Positions 34,751 to 43,351 of a stretch of 64,000 nt of DNA are shown in pieces. The notes under the pieces are model-generated. The model saw only the letters and a program-made list of their open reading frames with translations, was not told the origin of the DNA and searched no databases. Position numbers and translations under genes: made by a program. This stretch comes from Eubacteriaceae bacterium (GTDB lineage: Bacteria > Bacillota > Clostridia > Lachnospirales > Lachnospiraceae): contig CABJBF010000002.1 of the NCBI GenBank assembly GCA_902363805.1, forward strand, positions 558,001 to 622,000. The letters are read 5' to 3'. Each line of letters opens with the position of its first letter. Position 1 is the first letter of the stretch.

Positions 34751-36193
34751 TTATCCTATTAAATTCTCATATAAATTCTTATACTTTTCCGCTGAAGTTT
34801 TCCATGAGAAATCGACTTTCATTCCTCTTTCTACAATCTTATTCCAATCTCTCTTTTTATCATAGAATATTTTTTCAGCATATCTTATTGTTCCTAACAT
34901 CTCATGAGCATTGTAATTTGCAAATGAAAATCCTGTTCCTGTTCCCTCAAATTCATTATATGGTTCAACAGTATCTTTTAATCCACCTGTTTCTCTTACA
35001 ATAGGTACCGTTCCATATCTTAAACTCATTAACTGACTTAATCCACATGGTTCAAATAATGAAGGCATAAGGAACGCATCACATGCTGCGTATATTTTAT
35101 GAGACATTGCTTCAGAATAGTAAATATTTGCTGAAACTGACTGTCCGTATTTCCAATCAAAATGTCTGAACATATTTTCGTAACGGTCTTCACCTGTTCC
35201 AAGAACAACAAACTGAATTGCATCTGAACAAAGTTCATCCATTATGTATGCAACTAAATCCAAACCTTTCTGATCTGTCAAACGGCTTACTAAACCAATC
35301 ATCATCTTCTTAGGGTCTACTTCTAATCCTAATTCTTTTTGTAAAGCAACTTTATTCTTTACTTTTTCTTTTCTGAAATTAGCTACACTGTAATTCTTTG
35401 CTATATTCTCATCTGTTTCCGGATTATATTCATCATAATCTATACCGTTAACAATACCTGACAGGCAATTAGACCTTGCTCTAAGCAAGCCGTCTAACCC
35501 TTCGCCATAGAAAGGCATCTTTATTTCTTCTGCATATGTATCACTTACTGTTGTAACCCAATCTGCATATACTATTCCACCCTTTAAATAATTACCATTA
35601 TCATAGTCTTTTAATTTATCCGATGTGAAATAATAATCTGATAGTCCTGCAATATCTTTAATTGTGTTAATATCCCAAACACCTTGGAATTTCAAGTTAT
35701 GTATTGTCATAATTGACTTAATGCCTTGATAGAACTCGCTATACGCAAAACTATCTTTGAGATATACAGGTATAAGTCCTGTATGCCAGTCATGACAATG
35801 TATAATATCAGGTCTAAATCCAATAACAGGAAGTGCTGACAATACTGCTCTTGAGAAAAATGCAAATTTTTCGAGGTCATATCTTACATCTCCATAAGGC
35901 TTTGGTCCTGAGAAATAATATTCATTATCAATAAAGTAATATGTTACTCCATCAAGTTCCATCTGCAAAATTCCGACGTATTGACGTCTCCAACATAAGT
36001 CCATATAAAAATGGTCTACATACTGCATTTTGCTTTTCCATTTTTCATCAATGCACATATATTTTGGAATAATAACACGTACATCATATTCTTTTTTATC
36101 AAACCACTTAGGTAACGAACCTACTACATCTGCAAGCCCGCCAGTCTTAATGAAGGGTACAGATTCCGATGCCGCAAATAATATTTTCTTCAT
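34751..36193 (-). CDS. glgA: Glycogen synthase (ADP-glucose)
   Basis: GlgA extends alpha-1,4-glucan from ADP-glucose. The 480-residue GT5 protein begins MKKILFAASESVPFIKTGGL with the ADP-glucose-binding KTGGLADV motif, has HCHDWHTGLIPVYL, GIVNGIDYDEYNP, and near the C-terminus MPSLFEPCGLSQLMSLRYGT and RETGGLKDTV. No other glg gene is adjacent. It is monocistronic, with a terminator downstream. Many clostridia store glycogen before sporulation, which may explain its place beside spo0A, but that is inference. Confidence 0.96.
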   Translation of the reverse strand: MKKILFAASESVPFIKTGGLADVVGSLPKWFDKKEYDVRVIIPKYMCIDEKWKSKMQYVDHFYMDLCWRRQYVGILQMELDGVTYYFIDNEYYFSGPKPYGDVRYDLEKFAFFSRAVLSALPVIGFRPDIIHCHDWHTGLIPVYLKDSFAYSEFYQGIKSIMTIHNLKFQGVWDINTIKDIAGLSDYYFTSDKLKDYDNGNYLKGGIVYADWVTTVSDTYAEEIKMPFYGEGLDGLLRARSNCLSGIVNGIDYDEYNPETDENIAKNYSVANFRKEKVKNKVALQKELGLEVDPKKMMIGLVSRLTDQKGLDLVAYIMDELCSDAIQFVVLGTGEDRYENMFRHFDWKYGQSVSANIYYSEAMSHKIYAACDAFLMPSLFEPCGLSQLMSLRYGTVPIVRETGGLKDTVEPYNEFEGTGTGFSFANYNAHEMLGTIRYAEKIFYDKKRDWNKIVERGMKVDFSWKTSAEKYKNLYENLIG

Positions 36194-36269
36194 ATCTAGA
36201 ACCTCCTGTACATATAGATTTTCTCTTATTATCTAGTATATAGTATTTTGTGACTATTTTAAAGTACAA

Positions 36270-37070
36270 CTATCTACATTTATATTCAATTCTTATCTTA
36301 TCAGCAATTAATGCTATAAATTCTGAATTTGTCGGTTTACCTTTTTCTGCATTTATTGTATATCCGAACAATTCATCAATTGTATCCATTTTTCCTCTGT
36401 TCCATGCAACTTCAATGGCATGTCTTATTGCTCTTTCAACTCTACTTGGTGTAGTCTGGAATTTCTTTGCAATTGATGGGTAAAGAATTTTTGTTATGGA
36501 ATTTAACATTTCATTATCGTTAACGGACATTATAATCGCTTCCCTCAAATACTGATACCCTTTAATATGCGCTGGAACTCCAACATCATGAATAATATTA
36601 GTAACGTCGCTTTCAATATTTCTTTCCATAAATTTCTGCATATCTTCAAGTGGAGCAATTATCTTTTTATTTTCTGGAATTTTTTTCCCGTTAATTCCTT
36701 TTGCACTTTTTACCCTGTCTACAATCATATCCATTTCAAAAGGCTTTAACATATAATATCCCGCTCCATAATTAAATGAATCCTGAATAACCGCTTCATT
36801 GCTTATTGCAGAAGTTATTATAAAAAAAGGCATCCTTATCATAGTTCCGTCTTTATGTATCTTATCCATCAAAGAAAGACCGTCCATTTTAGGCATAATC
36901 AAATCAAGTAATACTACATCAGGACTGGTCCCCTTAATCAAATCAAATGCTTCTTCTCCATTTTTTGCTCTGCCAATTACATTTATTTCATCATCTGAGC
37001 CTAAATACTCATCCATCATTTCAACCATTTTATCGTTATCATCTACTATTGCTACCCTAATCTTATCCAT
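36270..37070 (-). CDS. spo0A: Sporulation master regulator Spo0A
   Basis: Spo0A is the response regulator that starts sporulation when phosphorylated. The 266-residue protein has a receiver domain (IVDDNDKM acidic pocket, [11 protein letters not shown] with the phosphoacceptor Asp near residue 56, ITSA and LKPF) and the family-specific C-terminal DNA-binding domain ([37 protein letters not shown]). Length matches B. subtilis. No phosphorelay gene is adjacent, as in most clostridia. Two Spo0A-box-like sequences upstream suggest autoregulation. Confidence 0.98.
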   Translation of the reverse strand: MDKIRVAIVDDNDKMVEMMDEYLGSDDEINVIGRAKNGEEAFDLIKGTSPDVVLLDLIMPKMDGLSLMDKIHKDGTMIRMPFFIITSAISNEAVIQDSFNYGAGYYMLKPFEMDMIVDRVKSAKGINGKKIPENKKIIAPLEDMQKFMERNIESDVTNIIHDVGVPAHIKGYQYLREAIIMSVNDNEMLNSITKILYPSIAKKFQTTPSRVERAIRHAIEVAWNRGKMDTIDELFGYTINAEKGKPTNSEFIALIADKIRIEYKCR

Positions 37071-37195
37071 ATATATTCTCCTAATACATTATTGTTTAGA
37101 ATGACTTAATCACAGCGCCACGAATTATCTGTTCATTCAACAAGATAAATTATAATTAGTTATTAAACGCGATTCAACTTAAACAAATCGCAATA

Positions 37196-37202
37196 TTCGA
37201 CT
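37196..37202 (-). promoter_or_regulatory. Spo0A-box-like site 1 upstream of spo0A
   Basis: On the minus strand AGTCGAA, one mismatch from the Spo0A core TGTCGAA, about 126 bases before the spo0A start. Confidence 0.4.
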
Positions 37203-37280
37203 GTATATGACATTGTGGTTTACATATCTGGATTTAATTTTTATATAACGATTATTTATGTCAATAAACGATAAACAAAA

Positions 37281-37287
37281 TGTCGAA
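37281..37287 (+). promoter_or_regulatory. Spo0A-box-like site 2 upstream of spo0A
   Basis: A perfect TGTCGAA core, about 210 bases before the spo0A start and just after the end of the FHA gene. Seven bases can occur by chance, so the paired location is the main support. Confidence 0.45.
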
Positions 37288-37311
37288 ACAGGTTTACAAA
37301 AGTCAAAAACT

Positions 37312-38067
37312 TTATTCGTTTATATAGACTTCAAATTCCTCTTCATCAGCAATAAGTATTTTATATCCGCTGTGTAATACAACAGGTACCTTTGGTTTAA
37401 GTAAGATTCCATTTACCTTAGTTCCATTAGTTGAATCGTTGTCAGCAATAATATATTTTCCATCCTTATATACTAAAATAGTGTGAATTTTGGAAATATA
37501 TGATTCGTTAATTTCAATATCCGTTCCCACTCTACCAATAGTAAACGGCCATTTATTAACTACATATCTTTCGCCATTGTGTACTAAAACAAAGTCATCA
37601 ATTTCAGCCTTAACTTCTGTTTTTCTTATCGGATTATCATCAACTTTCTTTATTAATGGCATTGATTTTGTAAACGGATTTATAACCAATCCATCGATGT
37701 CATCTCTTTCATTCATAAGATTATAACATACTCTTGACTGAACTCTTATCAATGAAAAGTGTTCTGCATAATCATCCGGTATCTGATCAAAAGAAGTAAA
37801 TATAGGTAACATTCTTTTTCTTTCAGAATCTTTAACTACATCTGTTTTCAGAATTACTTTTTCTAAAAATTCCCCATCTGTTTGAGCTTTCTTAAAATCA
37901 ACATCTGCAGCTAAAATTACTTCTGCACTCTGTAATAACTTAACAATGCTTTTTTTGTAAATTGCCTTATCAGTTTTTCTGTTATACTTCTTTAACAAGT
38001 CCTCCATTTCCTTAATTATTTCAAAATTACTCATTTCACTAATATTTTCTGATCGTCTTGAAGCCAT
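37312..38067 (-). CDS. SseB-like and FHA domain fusion protein
   Basis: The C-terminal half is a forkhead-associated (phosphothreonine-binding) domain: WPFTIGRVGTDIEINESYIS, KIH and DNDSTNGTKVNG at about residues 173-222. The N-terminal half contains RMLPIFTSFDQIP and GLVINPFTKSMPL, which resembles an SseB N-terminal domain, preceded by a charged helical segment. No signal or membrane helix is present, so it should be cytoplasmic. It lies between spoIVB and spo0A, which are adjacent in B. subtilis. FHA proteins usually read Ser/Thr kinase signals, so a link between kinase signalling and sporulation is possible but unproven. Confidence 0.75.
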   Translation of the reverse strand: MASRRSENISEMSNFEIIKEMEDLLKKYNRKTDKAIYKKSIVKLLQSAEVILAADVDFKKAQTDGEFLEKVILKTDVVKDSERKRMLPIFTSFDQIPDDYAEHFSLIRVQSRVCYNLMNERDDIDGLVINPFTKSMPLIKKVDDNPIRKTEVKAEIDDFVLVHNGERYVVNKWPFTIGRVGTDIEINESYISKIHTILVYKDGKYIIADNDSTNGTKVNGILLKPKVPVVLHSGYKILIADEEEFEVYINE

Positions 38068-38155
38068 TTGTCTCTCCTTTGTAATTTATACTTATGAATA
38101 ATTATACCATATTTATGACAATTTATATTAAAAAAATGTTTTTTATTCAATGAAA

Positions 38156-39307
38156 TTATTGAATCATGTTACTTATAAGGCTTCCATACCCTTGATGTGG
38201 GTCATTTATAAGCACATGAGTAACCGCACCTATTAGTTTATCGTTCTGAATAATTGGTGCTCCACTCATCCCCTGAATTATGCCATTTGTTTTACTTAAA
38301 AGTTTCTTGTCTACAACCTCAATCACGAGATTTTTGTTCTGATTTGCCCTCTTTCTAACTCTATTAATATTAATATCATACTCGTTATATCTACCATCCT
38401 TATAAATTATAATTTTTGCTTTTCCACATTTTACTTCATCTGTTTTAGCAACTGAAACCTCTTTAAATTTTTCTACATCAATTTTCTTTAAATCAACATT
38501 GCCAAACAATCCTGTTTCACAATTTTTTGTAATTGTACCAACCTTATTTTCTTCGTTATAATCTATGCTTCCACAAAATCCTCCCGGTTCTCCTATTTTT
38601 CCCTTTTTAATCCCCCATATATTTGCATAATAAAGATTTCCTGAAAATGAAGTAACCATTTCTCCTGTATCTAAATCACTTATGCCGTGTCCTAATGCCC
38701 CAAAAATTCCATTTGAAGTAACAAAAGTAATAGTTCCTAATCCCTGTGTATCGTCTCTAACCCAAAGTCCAATTTTGTATATTCCATTTTTGTTCTTCAC
38801 AGGTTTTACTTTTTCTGTTATTTCTTCATCATTTCTTTTTATAGTAAGTTCTATTGTTTCCCCATTGCTTTTTTCGACTAAATCAATTACTTCCTGTTTT
38901 GAATCTACTTTTTTTCCATTTACTTTTACAATATAATCGCCTTTTTTTACTTTATTTTTCAATGGTGTAACCTTGTTGCCATCTATGCTTTCAAAACCTG
39001 CATAATCTATAATCATTATTCCATCTGTGTGAAGATATAGACCTACAGGCATTCCACATGCATATATTTTAGTATCACTTCCATTTATCTGAGCGCTGGC
39101 ACTTTTTACATCATACTCATAATTAATTCCACTATCGTAATCTTTTGAAGAATTGTAAGCTGCCGTAAGTTCCTTAGGAATATTTTTTTCTATATATTCT
39201 TTACCTGTTACAAACACCATAATCGACCCTATAATTATGGAAACTATCAGATATCTTTTATAAATTTTAGCTCTACGTGTATTTTTATTTATTTGTTTCA
39301 TACTCAT
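38156..39307 (-). CDS. spoIVB: SpoIVB serine peptidase
   Basis: SpoIVB is secreted from the forespore and signals sigma-K activation (or related late events) by cleaving SpoIVFA. The 383-residue protein has an N-terminal membrane anchor (about residues 18-36), a PDZ domain (about 95-165, including GDYIVKVNGKKV), and an S55 peptidase domain with catalytic His207 (ALGHGISD) and Ser348 (GMSGAPII). AGGAGG precedes the ATG. Its place between recN and spo0A is conserved from Bacillus. Confidence 0.95.
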   Translation of the reverse strand: MSMKQINKNTRRAKIYKRYLIVSIIIGSIMVFVTGKEYIEKNIPKELTAAYNSSKDYDSGINYEYDVKSASAQINGSDTKIYACGMPVGLYLHTDGIMIIDYAGFESIDGNKVTPLKNKVKKGDYIVKVNGKKVDSKQEVIDLVEKSNGETIELTIKRNDEEITEKVKPVKNKNGIYKIGLWVRDDTQGLGTITFVTSNGIFGALGHGISDLDTGEMVTSFSGNLYYANIWGIKKGKIGEPGGFCGSIDYNEENKVGTITKNCETGLFGNVDLKKIDVEKFKEVSVAKTDEVKCGKAKIIIYKDGRYNEYDININRVRKRANQNKNLVIEVVDKKLLSKTNGIIQGMSGAPIIQNDKLIGAVTHVLINDPHQGYGSLISNMIQ

Positions 39308-39429
39308 TTATCCTCCTATTCTCCTTCTTTTTAACAAATATAAGAAAGCCTTTATTTGTTACTTTCTGATTATTTTTTGTGATATACACCAATTCAGCAT
39401 AAAATATACTTTATTATTATTTACACAAA

Positions 39430-39460
39430 TAAAAAAAGAAGGAATATTTTATTCCTTCTT
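39430..39460 (-). terminator. Terminator of recN
   Basis: AAGAAGGAAT/ATTCCTTCTT stem with a 5-base loop, followed on the minus strand by a T7 run. Confidence 0.88.
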
Positions 39461-39481
39461 AGTTTATGTAGTAATATAACT

Positions 39482-41170
39482 TTAAAACTGACCTAATTTT
39501 GCACGTTCTGCCATTTCTTTCATTTCTGTAGCATGTTTTATAGCTGTCTCGGTAATTTCTCCTCCACTGCTAATTCTTACCAGCTCTTTTATCGAATCTT
39601 CTCTTGATAATCTATATATATTCGTTTCAGTTGACTCATCATCAGTATTTTTTTCAATTAGATAATGTGAATCTGCCATAGCCGCAATCTGAGCTAAATG
39701 CGAAATACAAATAACCTGATGTTCCTTACTTATGCCCATCAATTTATCCGCTACCATCTGTGCAGTTTTTCCACTAATTCCTGTATCAATTTCGTCAAAA
39801 ATCATTGTATCAATTTCATCTTCACCGGCAAGTATTGATTTAATAGCAAGCATTATTCTTGACAACTCACCTCCGGAAGCGACCTTTGCTAAAGATTTTA
39901 CTTCTTCTCCTGGATTTGTAGAAATTAAAAATTCAACTTCGTCCTGTCCATTAGCTGATACATTTTCTTTTTTCGATACATTAATTTTAAATTTAACAGA
40001 TAAAAAATTCAAATCTTCAAGAGCCTTAACAACCGTTTCTTCAAGTTTTATAGCATATTTTTTACGAAGAGATGAAAGTTTATCACATAATACAACTAAC
40101 TCGCTCATCTCTTTATCTAATTTTGTTTTTGTCTCTTCTCTCATCAAATTATAATTATTTAAACTATCCAAATATGCCTGCTTTTCACCTTTATAAGCTA
40201 ATATTTTTTCAATTGACTGTCCATATTTTAATTTTAAATGATTAATAAGATTCAATCTTTCTTCAACTTCAGCAACTCTTTGAGGCTCATAATTTACTTC
40301 ATCTATATAATCTGATATTTCTCTGGCAAGTCCTTTGCACATATCATCTATATCATATATCTGTTTTTGTAAATCCGATAATTTAGAATCTATATCTGAT
40401 ATTTCCGATAAATCATATCCAACACGACTTATACACTCACACACACCCTGATTACCTTCATATCCCATAATCTGATATGCATCCGAAAGCGAAGACATAA
40501 TCTTTTCAGAACCTGATAATTTTTTAAACTCATTCTCTACTTCATCATCTTCACCTAAACTTAAATTGGCTGCTTCAATTTCATTAATTTCAAATTCGGC
40601 AAATTCACATTCTCTAAGCCTTTTTGTTTCGTCCATATCGAATTTGTCTAATTCTTTTTTAATTTCAATATATTGACTGTATTTGTCGGAAATAGTATTT
40701 TTTAGTTCTTTTACCTCTTCACCTGCATATTTATCTAAAATCTGAAGATGTGTATTTTTATACAATAGAGACTGATGATCATGCTGACCATGTATATCTA
40801 TTAGTAAATCCATTACACTTTTTAAAGTTGTAAGGCTAACAGTTTCTCCATTTATTTTAGACACACTTCTACCATGGGTTATTTTTCTGGAAACCACTAT
40901 TATATTTTCATCTTCCGGATAAACATCGTATTGTTCTAACTTTTCTTTCAATCTTGAATCAATGCAAAACGTTAATTCAACAAGTGCATATTCTGCACCT
41001 TTTCTAATAATGTCTTTTTCAACTTTTTTACCTAAAGCAATATTCACTGAACCAAGAATTAACGATTTTCCTGCTCCGGTTTCCCCTGTCAAAACTACAA
41101 GACCATTTGTAAAATCAACATCAACTTCTTTTATTAATGCTAAATTTTTTACATGTAAATTAAGTAACAT
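39482..41170 (-). CDS. recN: DNA repair protein RecN
   Basis: RecN is an SMC-like ATPase that acts early at double-strand breaks. The chosen start (AGGAGG in front) gives 562 residues. MLLNLHVKNLALIKEVDVDF and Walker A TGETGAGKSLI are at the N-terminus, IHGQHDHQSLL follows, then a coiled coil, and C-terminal KVASGGELSRIMLAIKSIL (ABC signature) with MIFDEIDTGISG (Walker B) and HLAQIAAMAD. The seven extra upstream codons in frame are unlikely to be used. No LexA box is visible here. Confidence 0.97.
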   Translation of the reverse strand: MLLNLHVKNLALIKEVDVDFTNGLVVLTGETGAGKSLILGSVNIALGKKVEKDIIRKGAEYALVELTFCIDSRLKEKLEQYDVYPEDENIIVVSRKITHGRSVSKINGETVSLTTLKSVMDLLIDIHGQHDHQSLLYKNTHLQILDKYAGEEVKELKNTISDKYSQYIEIKKELDKFDMDETKRLRECEFAEFEINEIEAANLSLGEDDEVENEFKKLSGSEKIMSSLSDAYQIMGYEGNQGVCECISRVGYDLSEISDIDSKLSDLQKQIYDIDDMCKGLAREISDYIDEVNYEPQRVAEVEERLNLINHLKLKYGQSIEKILAYKGEKQAYLDSLNNYNLMREETKTKLDKEMSELVVLCDKLSSLRKKYAIKLEETVVKALEDLNFLSVKFKINVSKKENVSANGQDEVEFLISTNPGEEVKSLAKVASGGELSRIMLAIKSILAGEDEIDTMIFDEIDTGISGKTAQMVADKLMGISKEHQVICISHLAQIAAMADSHYLIEKNTDDESTETNIYRLSREDSIKELVRISSGGEITETAIKHATEMKEMAERAKLGQF

Positions 41171-41219
41171 ATTTCCTCCTAGCCTGCACATCTCTCCAAA
41201 TTCACAGGTTAATTAGCCA

Positions 41220-41669
41220 TTATATAATAAAACTTTCTAAATGTTTTTTTACATTTTCAGTATCGTGTGCATCTCTTATCGCACACATAATTGTATCATC
41301 TCCAGCAATACATCCTGCAACTTCCTTCATATTAATTGCATCAATAGCAGCAGCTACAGCCATTGCCATCCCTGCAACAGTTCGTACTACCAAAAGATTT
41401 CCTGCACATGTCATGGAAAGTATTCCATCTTTTAAAACCCTTATATATTTGCTGTTAATAGTCATGTTTTTACTGTGAGGTAATACATATTTTTGTTTTC
41501 CACCATTAATAGATACCTTAGTAAGGTTAAGTTCTCTTATATCTCTTGAAACAGTTGCCTGCGTTACGGCATAACCCTCATCAACAAGACATTTTGCCAA
41601 TTCTTCCTGTGTTTCAATGTCTTTTTCAGTTATTAACTCTACAATTTTTCGCTGTCTTTGAACTTTCAC
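41220..41669 (-). CDS. argR: Arginine repressor
   Basis: ArgR represses arginine synthesis and activates catabolism with arginine as co-repressor. The 149-residue protein has an N-terminal winged helix (KIVELITEKDIETQEELAKC, VTQATVSRDIRELNL) and a C-terminal oligomerisation domain (GMAMAVAAAIDAINMKEVAG, IAGDDTIMCAIRD with the arginine-binding Asp pair). It starts with GTG and overlaps the nadK stop codon, so the two are translationally linked. It lies directly before recN, as in B. subtilis ahrC-recN. Confidence 0.96.
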   Translation of the reverse strand: MKVQRQRKIVELITEKDIETQEELAKCLVDEGYAVTQATVSRDIRELNLTKVSINGGKQKYVLPHSKNMTINSKYIRVLKDGILSMTCAGNLLVVRTVAGMAMAVAAAIDAINMKEVAGCIAGDDTIMCAIRDAHDTENVKKHLESFII

Positions 41670-42529
41670 TATTTATCTCCCATTTTTTTCTTTACTGTCT
41701 GTAAAAAACTGCTATCATCAAGCTTCACTAATTTTGTTGAAACCTGTGACTTTTCAATTGCTATAACATCTCCTGATTCAACCTCAACTATATTATCTCC
41801 GTCAAAAGAAATTCTTCTAAATTCTCCTTTGGGGTTCTTACATGTACCTATTGTAACTTCTATCTTATCTTCATCTGATAACACTATACTTCTCTGTCCT
41901 ATTGAGTGAGCACAAATTGGTGTAAGAATAATTAAATTTGAATTAGGTCTTGCAATAGGTCCTCCTGCCGATAAATTATAAGCCGTAGACCCTGTAGGTG
42001 TTGATAAAATTATGCCATCAGCCTGAAATTTACCAAGTAACTGATTATTTACATGAACATAAAAATCAGAAATTCTAATGTCTGCACCTCTATGAATTAC
42101 AATATCATTTAATACAGATGCTGAATATATTTCTTTATCATTTCTTATTATTGTTCCCTTCAACATCATTCGTGATTCAATTTTAAAATCATCCATAAGC
42201 AATCTATATAATGCATCTTCTATATCTTCAACACTGACTTCTGCTAAAAAACCTAAAGTTCCTTTATTAATCCCCAAAAACACAATATCTTTTGACATCA
42301 AATCCTGTGCTGCCTGTAAAAGCGTTCCATCACCACCAATTGTAATGACACACTCAAGATTTTCAGGCATCTTATCCGGATTTGTGTAATTGTATTTTTC
42401 ATCTGTTAAATCTGAATTTTCAGAAATAAAGCACGTTCCGCCTTTTTCAGTAATAAAGCCTTCGATTTTTTTTGATAAAACATAATCTTTATCTTTATTA
42501 TTATTTGTAATTATGCAAAAATTTTTCAT
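41669..42529 (-). CDS. nadK: NAD kinase
   Basis: NadK phosphorylates NAD to NADP. The 286-residue protein has the catalytic GGDGT (ITIGGDGTLLQAAQDL), GINKGTLGFLAEV, LNDIVIHRG, and the TPTGSTAYNLSAGGPI stretch. Its position between tlyA and argR is frequent in clostridia and differs from B. subtilis, where this gene is elsewhere. Confidence 0.96.
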   Translation of the reverse strand: MKNFCIITNNNKDKDYVLSKKIEGFITEKGGTCFISENSDLTDEKYNYTNPDKMPENLECVITIGGDGTLLQAAQDLMSKDIVFLGINKGTLGFLAEVSVEDIEDALYRLLMDDFKIESRMMLKGTIIRNDKEIYSASVLNDIVIHRGADIRISDFYVHVNNQLLGKFQADGIILSTPTGSTAYNLSAGGPIARPNSNLIILTPICAHSIGQRSIVLSDEDKIEVTIGTCKNPKGEFRRISFDGDNIVEVESGDVIAIEKSQVSTKLVKLDDSSFLQTVKKKMGDK

Positions 42530-42544
42530 TTATTTACTCCAAAT

Positions 42545-43351
42545 TTATTTGTCCAATTCCTTATGGGAATTTTCAACTACATCTTTAACGGTAATTTCGA
42601 CATCTTCTTCATTTTCATTTAATTTTTTCTTTAAATACAATAAATATTCAATATTTCCTTCCGGTCCTTTTACAGGGGAAAAATCTAAATTTAAAATTTT
42701 AAAATTAATACTTTTTGCATACTCTATTACATTATTTATTACTTCGATATGTACATTTTTATCTCGAACAACACCTTTTTTCCCTACTTTTTCTCTTCCT
42801 GCTTCAAACTGTGGCTTTATTAAACATACTATTTCACCATCATCAGTTAAAAGTTCTCTTACAGGGAGTAAAACTTTTGTCAAAGATATAAATGATACAT
42901 CTATCGATGCAAATTCTATGACATCATCTATATCATCTCTTGTAACATATCTGATATTTGTTTTATCCATGCATACAACTCTTTCATCCTGAACAAGTTT
43001 CCATGCAAGCTGACCATGTCCAACATCAACAGAATAAACTTTTACAGCCCCATTTTGAAGCATGCAGTCTGTAAAGCCACCTGTAGAAGCCCCTACATCC
43101 ATACATATTTTTTTATCTAAAGTAACTCCAAACTTGTCCATTGCTTTTTCAAGTTTAAGTCCTCCACGGCTAACATATTTCAATGTTTTACCACGAACTT
43201 CAATATTAACTGTATCTTTAAAAAATGTACCGGCTTTATCTTCTCTTTCATTATTGACAAAAACAATTCCACTCATTATAATTGCCTTTGCCTTTTCTCT
43301 TGATTCTGCTAAACCTCTTTTAACTAATAAAACATCTAATCTTTCTTTCAT
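42545..43351 (-). CDS. tlyA: TlyA family rRNA 2'-O-methyltransferase
   Basis: TlyA-type enzymes methylate ribose in 16S and/or 23S rRNA. The 268-residue protein has an N-terminal S4 RNA-binding domain (RLDVLLVKRGLAESREKAKA) and an FtsJ-like Rossmann domain (MDVGASTGGFTDCMLQNGA, YSVDVGHGQLAWKL, LIKPQFEAGRE). The conserved linker and SAM-binding GASTGGFTD are intact. It overlaps dxs by four bases (ATGA-type coupling). Confidence 0.95.
   Translation of the reverse strand: MKERLDVLLVKRGLAESREKAKAIIMSGIVFVNNEREDKAGTFFKDTVNIEVRGKTLKYVSRGGLKLEKAMDKFGVTLDKKICMDVGASTGGFTDCMLQNGAVKVYSVDVGHGQLAWKLVQDERVVCMDKTNIRYVTRDDIDDVIEFASIDVSFISLTKVLLPVRELLTDDGEIVCLIKPQFEAGREKVGKKGVVRDKNVHIEVINNVIEYAKSINFKILNLDFSPVKGPEGNIEYLLYLKKKLNENEEDVEITVKDVVENSHKELDK

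Noticed and set aside
37071..37311. A defined sigma-H promoter for spo0A
   Set aside because: GAAT-like -10 sequences exist but no matching AGGA-type -35 at correct spacing was found.
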